Assembly (NCBI GenBank): GCA_964017125.1
Contig: OZ024915.1
Coordinates: forward strand, 15,733,922-15,797,921
From: Flabesymbios commensalis
Taxonomy: Eukaryota; Annelida; Polychaeta; Terebellida; Flabelligeridae
DNA length: 64,000 nt
Direction of reading: 5' to 3'
Made by a program: the position numbers and the translations under genes. Position 1 is the first letter of the stretch, and every line of letters begins with the position of its first letter. This document shows positions 8,242 to 19,600 of the stretch, piece after piece. The notes under the pieces are model-generated. The model made no database searches. It had not been told where the DNA came from and saw only the letters and a program-made list of their open reading frames with translations.

Positions 8242-11219
8242 AGTTGAATATGCGTGTGCGTTATTGTAAAGATGAGAAAAAGTTATTCTCATTTTATGAA
8301 GTACGTATATGGGTGTAACATCCTTTGATGGCTATGTCGTTGTCTATTTTAAAAAAGTAGACTACTCATATTATCAATTAAATATTATTGCTTTAATATT
8401 TATTTTCATAAAAATATTTTAATTTTATCACGTAGCAATATTTCGAGTCTTTAACCTATCAGATGTTGATTGCTATGGTTTTCATTTATTTTGCAGCTGA
8501 AATTTTCTAACGATAAATATAACAAAAGAATTTTCAGTGTGCAGTTAGTTTTATTGTTTTTATAAATGTGACATTTGTTTCTCAATACCATGTTTATTAT
8601 GTATTGCATTTAGAAGACATATATAAAGCTATAATTATATTCAGGTGCTTTTGTTTGATTTATTATCACATCTGAGAATACATGTACATATCATATACAT
8701 GTGAGCGAAGAGTTATGTGGAGTGTCAAAATATTTTTTACGTGAATTTTATGCAACATGAATAATAAAATGACTAGGTTATTTTTTTAATTTCACTAGTC
8801 TAGCCTAAGTGATGTGAATTATTGTTTTTTAATGTAAGCGTTGGTATTATGGGCATACACCAGAACGTAATCGGTTTTGAGCAATATTGCATCAGATATA
8901 CCCTAGAACACAGCATCATCTGTCATTATGGTAGACGACTTTGTCATGTTTATAGTGGTACTGGGATGATTGCTAGTAGTAGTACTTTACGCCCCCATCC
9001 GGGGAGGGTCATTGGGATCTGTTTTGTCTGTTTACAGCATGGTACGGAAGCACTAGTCTGCAGCAATCCCCCAAGAGAAGCTGCAGCCTCCACGTGTCTG
9101 GCCACAATCTTCGGGTGGATTACCAGCAGTGTACCCTGATTCCTTCATTCAACACCGGTGCCAATGCAACTCCCGTATCCTGGCAATGCCTGGGGGTAAA
9201 TCCCCTTGGCATGCCCAGACGCCCTTAATTTGTTGAGCGAGAAAAGGAAAACTCTCTTAAAAACCAACTATGCTGCATCACCCCACCCTCACGTTATCAT
9301 CTGTACCTCATTCATCTCATCAATGGACTGCACTGTATTTATCGTATTACAATGTCACTTGAATGACCATTAGTGCCGAAAAAGCAGCAATTTACTACTA
9401 CTACTAGGGCCTACTTCACGTTTGGCATGTGGCGAAACAAAAGTATTTTATTGATGTTATCATTCATGTCCCATTAAATATAGAGTGTAGAGCAATAAAA
9501 AATAAATGTAAGGGCCTACAACCCATCGCAAAACAAATGGTGTATTCAAGCGTAAAATAGAATTACAGATAGGCCTAAGAACTAAATGTCATGTGAACAT
9601 AGCTTCGCCTAAATGGAAACGCTGATCAAGCTTTGCACATGTTAGAGTCACAATCATGAGGTTAGAGCCACATGCACCCTTCTATGATCCGTCAAGCACG
9701 TGAGAAGAGTCACTGAGCCAGAAACAAGACTGGAGACATCGATCTGATATCGGCAGGAAATTACAATTGCTCAGCATCAACCGGCACAAGACAGTGGTGC
9801 TTGTCTTCATTTTGTGACTATCTGCGTCTTGTCTATGAAACCATGTGGTGAACATACAGCAATATCCAGAAATTATATTTTATGTAAAAATAAGCTATTA
9901 ACAAGTCATGCAGCAACTAGCTAAGCTACAACCTAAACGTTACTAACATGTCTATGCTCATCGTTAAATAATATTGAAATTAATTATCTGTGAAACAGTA
10001 CCTATCCAGCAACATATTTAGCGATATCATTGCAGATGCTTCTAATGAGGCAAGTAACATTCTTTCAACTAGGGCCCTACTTTCCAGTGTGACAGCGTAA
10101 GTCGCTAAGTACAAAAGAATGATTAAATAAGAGAACCTATATGGAGTAAACAGCAATAAATACAATTGTTATATAATCCTATGTTTCAATAACTAGACTC
10201 TTGGCTGAGTCAAATACCAAATTCTAAGTGAGATTGACAACCACTAGGCACTATGGTGGCCAAAATAAAATTATCTGGTAAGGATAGAATTTTAGATCAG
10301 GTCAAAATAATTCATGGATCATAGTACAATATTAATCACAATGTAAACGGCAAAGAAACGTCTGTAAAAACGATAAAATATTGATGGTAAATGATATATT
10401 ATTTAATTGTGACATATATTATAAATTATTGGTCTATTTTTTAAAAAATAGAATAATCTATAATAAAATAATGGATAGCAATAATAGCTGTCTATAAGTC
10501 AATTAAATACCTACAAATAGAGAAGAGTTATGCAAACGAAAAATGCTAATAACTAAAGAAGAACCATATTTTCTTTTCTACTCTCACCAACCGTTTCTAA
10601 TTAAAAGAAACGTTGAAGCGACTGTGGTAGCCTACCTCTGTTGGTTCAACATTAATTACCCAATAAGCACTTAACCGAATTTCCACGTGGAATCCACATC
10701 GGCGACGTGGAGATTCCGTTCCGTGCCTGCTTGGTAAAGTTCTGCGTGGCTTTTATCATCATAACTGTTTTTTAAACACACAGAGACCACGCGAAGCGTG
10801 TTTTCTTTATGAAGTAAAACAATAGAATTGATGTTTGCATAGATTAATTCGCTTGTGCAATTTTTCTCGGAGGTAGGTTTTGTAGAATATGCAGATTGTC
10901 AAAAGTCACAAAATCGATCAATTAATTAGTATGCCTATCGAACGACAATGCTGGAGCAAGTGCATAAACAACAGGACTTTTTGAATACTTTGGTATCAGG
11001 ATACGGGCACCATAATGCTTTATCAACATAAAGGTAGTCTGGTTCATCATCCAAAAAATAGGAGTCGAGAATTAACATATAACTCTTCTTCGATAAAAGG
11101 ACTTTCTTAATCCTATTATTATATTCATGTTATATTGTTTAATTTCATAGTACATCTGATCTGATGCTATCATAATATTTAAGTATAGATGGGTTGCTCA
11201 TGTAAGACCACTACCTAAA
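8242..11219. other. Intergenic DNA with an unexplained GC-richer block
   Basis: No gene is supported. About 8960-9240 is richer in GC than its surroundings (CCCCCATCCGGGGAGGG, CTGGGGGTAAATCCCC) and ends in a (CTA)n run near 9404. Part of it (GGTGCCAATGCAACTCCCG) resembles 13118-13148, so it may be a decayed dispersed element. 10675-10735 holds a small inverted repeat (CACGTGGAATCC / GGAGATTCCG). Confidence 0.4.
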
Positions 11220-12590
11220 AAAACATCTCTTCCTAAAAACGAACTGAAAATTTACAGGCCCGTATCCAACTTGAGTTTCATTTCCTAAATCTTAGAAAAG
11301 GTAATAGCCAATCAGCTGCAAGCTCATATAAAAACAACCATTTATCTATAATCTATAATTATTAGTAGGCCTATGGACCAGGGTGAGGTTACAGCTCTTA
11401 CCTTTCTTGACTTGTCGGCTACTTTTACCACCATGACCATGCTACATTAACAAATAGACTTTCAGATTGGTATAGAATATCTGGGCAGGCTCAAATTAGG
11501 TTTTTTTCCTATTTGAAAAATAAGCACCAATCCCTAAAAATTAAAGACACAATGTCAGATAAAGTCACACTCTCATATGGAGTTCCACAGGGCTAGCTGT
11601 GTGTCCACAGGGCTCTGTCTCTATCCGTTTCCAATGCTAAGGAATCTTTCGAGAAGTTGCAGCATTGTGAAGGCCTAATGGGCGCGTTGGCCTGGATGAC
11701 AGGGTCTAAGCTGAAGCTTAATCCTATTAAGACAGAATTTTTGCTCATTGGGACCAAACTCCGGCAAGAAAAATTCTTAAATAATTTCCCATGCTTAATT
11801 CTAGGTCAAGACACAAATCCATCTCCATCAGCAAAAAATCATGGTGTAGTATTCGACAGTAGCTTAAAATTCAAAGAACATATATCCCAAACATGTAGGG
11901 CATGCATGCTTCTATCATATATGTGATTTGCGTCGAATTCCAAAAAATCTGTCCTTAACCCTTGCCAACCAAATTGCAGTGGCACTGGTCAGTAGCAAGT
12001 TAGATTATTGTAACTCACTTTTTTATATATACCAGAAAAGGATATCGCTAGATTATAATGTGTTCAGAACTGCCTTGCAAGAGTGGTAACCAAGGCCCCA
12101 CGTTTTAGTCGTTCCACTCCTATTCTAAAATAATTACATTGGCTCCCTGTCAAGTTTCGCATTCATTTTACAATATGCACAGAAACTTTCCAAACTCTGA
12201 AAGACAACCAACCTGCATATCTGGCTGACTTACTTGTTCGTCCAAAATGCTCAAAACATCTACGCTCCACAAATTCAAATAGATTTGTTGTTCCTCGTAT
12301 AAAAACTAAGACTGGGTCAAGAGCTTTCTTTATCTCTGGCCCAGCCTGCCTGTGCCAATACTCAATGCCAAAACAATTTTAAAATTCCAAAAATTACTTA
12401 AATCTCACCTATTTGATCTGGCTTTACCACCCTAGCTCCTCCGCGGCTCGGCTTCCTGTTGACGAACCTGCTTTAGCCTCGATTATGACACATGATCACG
12501 CTAAGGATTTGTGCGCCTCTGAGCTCGGTCCGTTGAGGTTATAGGCGCTATAGAAGTTTATTGATTGATCGATGATTGATTGATTGAAAT
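11220..12590 (+). mobile_element. Decayed non-LTR retrotransposon (CR1/L2-like LINE), 5'-truncated
   Basis: Pieces of a reverse transcriptase can be read in shifting + frames: a YRPVSNLSF-like start near 11260, LTFLDLSATF near 11400, YGVPQG near 11578, then KLKLNPIKTEFLLIGTKLRQ (11710 on), SAKNHGVVFDSSLKF, SSKLDYC-like, PRFSRSTP, LHWLPVKFRIHF and DNQPAYLADLL. The part between the VPQG motif and KLKLNP is mostly missing, so the catalytic aspartates of that segment are absent. The 3' end reads TTGAGGTTATAGGCGCTATA followed by imperfect TGAT/TGATTGATTG repeats, typical for CR1/L2-type LINE tails. Several frameshifts, stops and the internal deletion make it inactive. Confidence 0.85.
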
Positions 12591-12878
12591 GAAGTTATTT
12601 TGTAAACTTCTCTGATCCTGCTAGTCCAGCTGAAAAAAAACGATCGATAGGCCTACTTCTTTTGTATTTGTTTTTTTTCTATATAGGGCCTACGTCAGAA
12701 AAACAAAACAACATCACTTAATTGAACATGAAGTCGTTAGTGTTCTTTCTTTGAGATTAGGCCTACTCCAGAGCAGCATCTTTTACAATAACAGATGAAA
12801 TTGTCGTGGTTATAGCTCTGTAAATTATAAAAATAAACTCAAAAATATCTATATCTATATATATATAGGCTTATATAG
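12591..12878. other. AT-rich DNA, no gene seen
   Basis: A (TA)n-rich stretch near 12850; otherwise nothing recognised. Confidence 0.5.
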
Positions 12879-12986
12879 CAGGGCCGTATCCAGACCAAGA
12901 CAAAGGGAGGTTACAAAACGACTATCCGGTAATAAGGGGGTCTGGGGGAATTTAAAAAAATAAGGCATTTTTGGGATACGGCCCTG
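12879..12986. mobile_element. Short hAT-like MITE (CAGGGCCGTATCC ends)
   Basis: CAGGGCCGTATCCAGACC at the left pairs with GGGATACGGCCCTG at the right, with a GGGGGTCTGGGGG stretch inside. The CAGGG/CCCTG termini are hAT-like. No clean 8-bp target duplication was found. Confidence 0.6.
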
Positions 12987-13887
12987 AATAGCCAGGTGAG
13001 CTGTCAACCACTCTCCTGAGAAATATTTTATGTGAGTTGAGGTGAGCGGGAGACTAAATGATCGCTTTTCTTAAAAGGCAATGTCTCTACCCTGAGTTCC
13101 TCCGCTCTGTAGCGGTGCCAGTGCAGGCGGTACCAGTGCAACTTCCGCATCTGTGCAGGTATAGCCTACAGATGTTGGCCTCATATGACCTTAAACTACC
13201 AGGTCTCTCCCCCAGTGGGATAAATAAAGTCACCCTCTCTGTTACTCTCTAGACTATCCGACCCTAGGATAGCCGAGCTGTGCAGAATCTTCAAAGCCTT
13301 GGTGTTTCAACATTGAATTACATAGCGAAACTCAAGTCTCAAGCCCCTAGACATGCCCAGAATTTTTCCACACTATGTAGATTTTTGCATTTTGATTTTT
13401 ACAGTATTGCAAAATGCAAACTTTTAATTTAAAATTCAACATGGCGTCTGTTAAGTAAAGAATGGGGAATGATGTGAGCGACATCTATTGTCCAATATTG
13501 ATAGAATATAGATATTGTTGTAGCTGACTGAGAAATTGATTGGTTATCTGAATTAAAAACAAACAAAAGACGGGATCGACAAAACTTTAATTATAGAGAC
13601 AAAAATAGTATCTAGGTCTACTTTTTAATTATATTCTATGTAAGAATAAGTTTATTAACAAACCTTTCAATTCAGTTGAGTGAAAAATAGTTTATAAATT
13701 CACAACGCTTTCTTTTGTTGTAGTCTCATCGACGTCGTTCGCATGATTGTTGAGCGATAATTGAAGTAGTTGGCTTCGCTTTGCTTGAAACCGAAATAAA
13801 TTGTGCAACGTTTGTGCACATATAGGCTAATATAATATAATAATAGTATTCGAAATTGTAGCCCTGGCGGTCTTTGGCCGAACACAG
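12987..13887. other. Intergenic DNA, no gene seen
   Basis: No exon with splice sites and no clear repeat, apart from a short similarity to 9160-9190. Confidence 0.45.
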
Positions 13888-14277
13888 TATACTCGCAGTC
13901 AAATTAAAAATGATCAACCAGGATCGCATGATTTTCGGCGATTTCTCCGTCAATTTTGAACCGATTTCCTTGAAATTTGCTATTAAAATCCTAACAGGGA
14001 TGAAAAATTCGAAAAATTATATTTAATATTTCAAAAGTTAGACCATTTGCCATGTGATAAAATTGTGGAATTAGTTTAATGGGGTTGTAGAGAGACGTCG
14101 TAATTTCAATTCATTACATGTCAAATGGTCTAACTTTTTAAATACGCTATATAATTTTCAGGTCTGTTAGGATTTAAATAGAAAATGGCCTTTGCAAAAT
14201 TTGAATGAAATCGGTTTAGAATTGACGGGGAAATCGCCGAAAATCACCGATCCTGGTTAATTTGACTGAGAGTATAG
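13888..14277. repeat. 390-bp imperfect palindrome, family E
   Basis: The outer arms CAGTCAAATTAAAAATGATC... and ...GGTTAATTTGACTG, and inner arms TTAGACCATTTGCCATGTG / TACATGTCAAATGGTCTAAC, give an end-to-end inverted repeat. Related copies cluster at 36.7-40.0 kb. No coding capacity; it resembles a foldback element. Confidence 0.65.
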
Positions 14278-15066
14278 TTAATACCTCTCGGACTCGCGGG
14301 AGCCTCCCAACCATATTGAACTTTACGAGTGCCGCAGAGTGAGCGGGGAAGAAACATTTTAGGCATACTCAGTCTGGGTACATGCCCCTCGGGGAAAGTG
14401 TCCACTTCAGTGCCACCTGGTGAATGACTAATTATGGTAATTTTAGGGTCCGTTCATATAGGTCTACTCCGTGTACATGCCCAGCTCTAATGTATTTTGA
14501 CGATTTTTGCCATTGCCGTGGGCATGTACCTGAAGAATATCTGCTACTACTCTGGGTACATGTCCCGCGCTAATGTATTTTGACCATTTTTGCCATCCAT
14601 TCGCCGGGCACAAATTGAAGCTTGGATTTTTTTTGGGGGGGGGGTGTCCCCCCCCTGGATGGAATTTATTCAAGGGGGATTTTTCACTCGAAGGGGGGAC
14701 TGTCCCGCCTTGTAATTTTTTTTGAGGTGGATGTTTTTGGGGTGTCACATCAAAAATCAACTCGTCTATGTAAAAAAATAACTGTTGTTTTTATTTTAAT
14801 CGTCAGGGCAAATTCAGGGGTCAAGATGACAAGAGTATAAACTATGAATTATGTTGATGACCAATCTACTTTGAAAAAAATTGCAGTGAACTCCACCACC
14901 TGACGTTGGCCAGCCAACTTTGCTTGCCACAGGCTGGCCCGTGGGACAGCAGTGTTGTAATAGCAGGTAGCGATACTGTCTATGCACCTGACAGACACGT
15001 GGTGCACAAGACGTTCACAAAAGGTATTACAGGCCAATATATGCGTGTTGCTGTGTGTGCCAGCAG
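14278..15066. other. Intergenic DNA with a short repeated phrase
   Basis: GCTCTAATGTATTTTGACGA (14483) and GCGCTAATGTATTTTGACCA (14566) recur beside GGTACATGCCC / GGGCATGTACC. This is a small decayed inverted and direct repeat; no gene is seen. Confidence 0.4.
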
Positions 15067-15164
15067 CCCAGTAAACACAAGATGTTGAGGCAATGTTGGT
15101 TTAATGTTGGGCCAGCATCGCAGACGATGGGCCAACATTGCGTCAGCGTCTCGTGTTTAGTGGG
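15067..15164. mobile_element. Palindromic MITE, family P
   Basis: CCCAGTAAACACAAGATGTTG at the left and AGCGTCTCGTGTTTAGTGGG at the right, with the core GTTGGGCCAGCATCGC / GATGGGCCAACATTGC. Confidence 0.6.
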
Positions 15165-15696
15165 AAAGTTACATGTTGCTTGAACTTCTGCTTGTGATCA
15201 TGGCTGGTTGACAAGAGCTAGGATATCTCTTGTCATTTTGAAGAGATTTCGCGGCACAATGATGGTGCTGCATCTGCAATGTCGGCCCACAATCAAACCA
15301 ATGCCATCTAAACGTTACAGTAGAATCGTCACATGTACAGCGTGAACAGACAGCCAGACCCCTGGGGCCAGACGCACATCTTTTGGAAGTGTGCCAGACA
15401 CACATCTTTTGGAAGTGTGACGTCATAATCCAATCTGACCCCCCACTATTCTTCCGCGCCTTACACGTTTATTAGAGATGATACGGTCTCAGATACTATC
15501 TTATGATAACTCTGCAATGGACTTGATATCAGGATAAACTAAAACATGATTACATTAAACAGATGTTGTGCCCACGGAAGCCAGTATCCCGCACTTGTGA
15601 TAACTGATGCGCAGAATTTGAGTAAAAACAGCGGGAATCCCGCATTTGCGCACCCTAATATGTGCCCTGCATTGGCGTGGTCATGTGCCCAGAGTA

Positions 15697-15890
15697 CAGT
15701 ATAACCTCGGTTCCAGACCACCTCATTAAGCGGACCACATCGCGTCTCGGACCACTTTTGTTTAGTCCCAAAGTTTTTCCCATTGAAGTAATGCTTAAGG
15801 ATTAACCCTTAGTGGACCACCCCCGCTATTCGGGACTCGGACCACTTTTTTTGGACCAAATCAGTCTCAACCTCGCTAAACGGAACGCCT
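15697..15890. mobile_element. Pogo/Tigger-like element fragment
   Basis: The left end reads ACAGTATAACCTCGGTTCC, and AACCTCGCTAAACGG recurs inverted-like inside, with three CGGACCAC blocks. CAGT.NAACCTCG openings are typical of pogo/Tigger (Tc1/mariner) termini. The right end is not identifiable. Confidence 0.45.
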
Positions 15891-16530
15891 GGGACATCAA
15901 GGGTCAGTTTTTTTAACCTATTGGATCAATGACTGAGCATTCACACCTACGATAAAAGGCACCCATCCACATTTGGATGCCCACAAACGCATCTGAATAA
16001 GACTATAACTTCTATGGTCCATGTTAACGCCCTGCACCATAATATTTAGCTGTCAGTCTTGGTGAGGCATTAAAATTGCCATGAGCCCTACATGGCCCTT
16101 CACGCTTGCTTGCGCACAAGCAAATGCCATCTGATTGCTCAGAATAAATCTTATTTCATTTTAATTTAAATATTTTGTTAGCTTTTAATAAAGTGAAGCT
16201 GATAACGATCTTTTTGTTTTCTTTATCTTTGTAAAGTTCTTTATTGTATACCATTCTTCATGTAACTATGTTTAGAAAATTGAATCACAATCAGCTACTA
16301 AATAAAATTTTAATATGATATTGTCATTAATTGGAAGTTGCACCATTCTTGCCTCCTCCTCCGGGAATTTGACCCTCAGAGCTTTTTGTGCACTCTAGAG
16401 ACCCACAAGTTTTTGAGGTTATTTAGTTTGACAATGATAGTCCAATGTTATTTTTGGTTTTCAGAAATAATTCTTCCTCATCCATAATAATGTACAAAGA
16501 ATGAAACACTTTTACAAAGTTTGAGCTGAA
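15891..16530. other. Upstream region of SNRNP48
   Basis: AT-rich. It holds the 5' untranslated sequence and probably the promoter, which cannot be located from sequence. TTTTGGTTTTCAG ending at about 16464 could be the acceptor of a 5' untranslated exon. Confidence 0.35.
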
Positions 16531-16680
16531 ATGGAGATATCACATGCTGAGGACATAACACCCAGGGACACTGTATCTCCAATTGATGATGAAGAGCTTC
16601 ATCAATTCACATCTGATACTAAAAACTGGTTGGATGACACCTTAAAAAAGTTAAAATGGACCGAAGATTATTTACTGGAG
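16531..16680 (+). CDS. SNRNP48: SNRNP48 coding exon 1
   Basis: 50 codons, MEISHAEDITPRDTVSPIDD to TEDYLLE; donor GTACAG, phase 0. It matches the short acidic N-terminal helix region of the family (EELHQF...LKKLKW). Confidence 0.85.
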
Positions 16681-19600
16681 GTACAGACAATAACAGCAAT
16701 TTTATGTTTTGCAAATGTACACAATATTATAAGTTTAGTTTTAACCATTATTCTGCTGTTGTTTGCTGATTGATTGTTTGTTTTTCATTCAATTAAAGAT
16801 GAAATTGCTTACACAATTTCCCAGGGGTAGAAATAACTCAATGTGATCCACTAGACAAAGGGGATAGTGAGATTGAGATTTCACTATCCCCCGGGATATC
16901 TGGTATGCCAGACACAGAGTGCACAAAATTTGAATTTACACATTTTAAATTTGAAATGTAACATCCCGTTTACTAAATTCATAACAACTGTTACCATGGT
17001 TACACATGAAGCAATTTCAATTGATTATGTCAAATTTGAAAGTCACTAATTAAAAAAACCCCACTTCACAGCTCAGGTAGGCCTATTGCTATGCATATAG
17101 GCCTAAAGTGATCTTGTTGTGTTGTAAAAATTAGTTTAATAGTGATCAGTCAGTTATTGAGGATGTCACAGAACATAACATAAGCTGTCTGTGCCTCGCC
17201 CATTCTATCATATATATCAAAAAGACTTCATCTAACTCCATATTGTTATCCTCTTCATAATACTCATCACTAACATAATCATTTTGGATATCTGATTCTA
17301 GGGTTGACAATCACCTTGATCATTTCCAGGAGATCCATTTTGTGGTCAGGTTGGGCTCCCGTGGGTAAATTGTTTTTCAACAAATATTACAAGGACTGAC
17401 AAAATGAGTTAAAAAAAGGATGATGTAACAAATTTTACAAAGAATGGCAAAGTGAGGTTAAAAAAGCATATCATGATGATGTTTTTTATTATATTATAGT
17501 CTATGTGCAAACTACAGATCAGTTGTGTTTTCTGAAATCTTTTTTATAAGTACTTCAACTAGTTCAAGTGTGTGTAGCGAAAACGTTGCATACCCTCCAG
17601 CCTGGACTACTGATACCCAGCTCATAGAAGGCCCCATTTCTTGGCTAGACTCCAAGGACGAGACGCCGTGGAACTGGGGCACATGCACTTGGTGTCTGCA
17701 ATATAGTGCTAGGCCTATCCCAGCAAATACGAGACATTCACCCACTGCTGTTTCAATGTTGGCCCACCGTCTTCGACGCTGGCCCAACATTGAAACAGCA
17801 TTGTGTGAATGCCCCGTGTTTGCTGGGATAGCTCTATACTGTATACACACTAATGCATTATACACAGAACTAGACTATACACAACCGACAGGTGAACCAT
17901 ATTAACATGAACCACTGTGACTGCACAAGTTGACCGTAGACTTGCCCATTTTAGCGCTGATCTCCCTTGCACAGAACAGCGGATTTCTACTACTACTGGT
18001 GCTACTAGTACTACTAGTAGTATACCATAATTAGCCCATGTGTGATAAAATAAGCACCCCAAATTGCATTATCCCGACGGGATGGTTACTATACAGACTG
18101 ATTAAACCGACCATTTTTTTTATTAGCCACAGGATAGCGGAATAACGCTTATTTCGACCCCTGATTTCCAGCTTCAAATGATAAAAAATATTACTATTTA
18201 TGCAAAATAAATATGTGTGATAATATCAGATAATAAATTCTTTGATAAACTGAGCATCTATCACAAATTATTTGATAGATTTTATTGCATTTTTTTGGAT
18301 CTAGAACTTGCTTCCAACTGTATCTAAATTATACAGCCCCAGTAGCACAGGTGTTAAAAGTTAAAAATGGAAATCAACAATTAAATTAAAGGGAGGCTGC
18401 TAAGGTTTTAAAATATAGTTTTGGCCGTTATTTCGGCTTAATTATACTATTTAAAGTACATACCAAAATAAATCATTATTAAATTTTAAATATATATGCC
18501 ACGAAAAAGTGCATTTGAAGTAGGCCAAATGGATCTCATATTGAGGGTCATAAAAAACGCTCCCACTATTAGCAGCTGGCGTGTGATGTCACACGGTGAA
18601 GTCGTATGCCTACAGCAGTCCACTTGCACTGATCCTATAGTGATCCCGCAGTCCCTACCCAGTTGTACAGCGTCTTGTTCAAGGATTATCCTACAAAGTT
18701 TTAACGTCATCTTTGTTTAAATTGCTATCATGCCAAAACTTTGCGTCTCCGGTTTGTGTAACAATACAAATGAAGATGTTACAGCACTGATACATGGCCA
18801 AAAGATTCCCAAATCGCACGCATGTGAAACTCGACAGAGCTAACTGGAAGCATGGTAATCCCGCATATGCTCTGTGTGGTGTTCACTTCAGACAACTTAA
18901 TGATTTCATATCTTAATGTCAGTGGAGACATGAATTCAGTTTTCACTCCCGGCCTACCCAGGGTAAATGTCCCAGAATAGATCTAGATGAAACGTCCAGT
19001 TCTAACCGTTAGGCCTACTGCTACCAGGGTGATGACTTCAACACCCCCATAACCACTTATTACTACCAGAACGCATAGCAATCACGACTGTTTTCAATTT
19101 CAGCTACTTAACTTTTATACACGTAGAATTGTGGTTCACACCTGTGATACCAGATTGCATTATTCAGATACATAATTATATGAATGATAATTTTTTGAAT
19201 GAAACTGTTCATGAAAACTCAGCCCCACGGGGAACAAAAATAATTCATAGGTATATGGTGATCATGCCTTCATACTGAGCAACCCAGGGTTGTCACCAAA
19301 AGCTTGAAAAATTAGTAAGACTAGCCGAACGGCGCTGAAAACAAAATTATTATGTTTATTTACAATATTTCAAACTCTCGCCTGATAAAAGTCAATAAAA
19401 GAGCCGTCGGGGTTAAATTCCATAATTTTGAGAATTATTTTGTAAATAATTCAATGAATAAATACGACCAAACTTCAAATTCCCATAACTTTGTTCTGAG
19501 ACGTCGCACGCAGATGGTTTGACCATCAACATGCTACACTTTTCAAGGAGAAAAGGAAAATTCCTGTGAAGTATCGACATAAACCAGTGAGTTCCCATGA

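Noticed and set aside
14464-14760. 98-residue frame rich in Pro/Lys on the - strand
   Set aside because: It arises from homopolymer runs (G10, C7) and a local repeat, with no splice sites or family resemblance.
17512-17905. Overlapping open frames on both strands (117 and 126 codons)
   Set aside because: They run through a family P palindrome, which keeps both strands open and gives mirrored peptides; no splice or family support.
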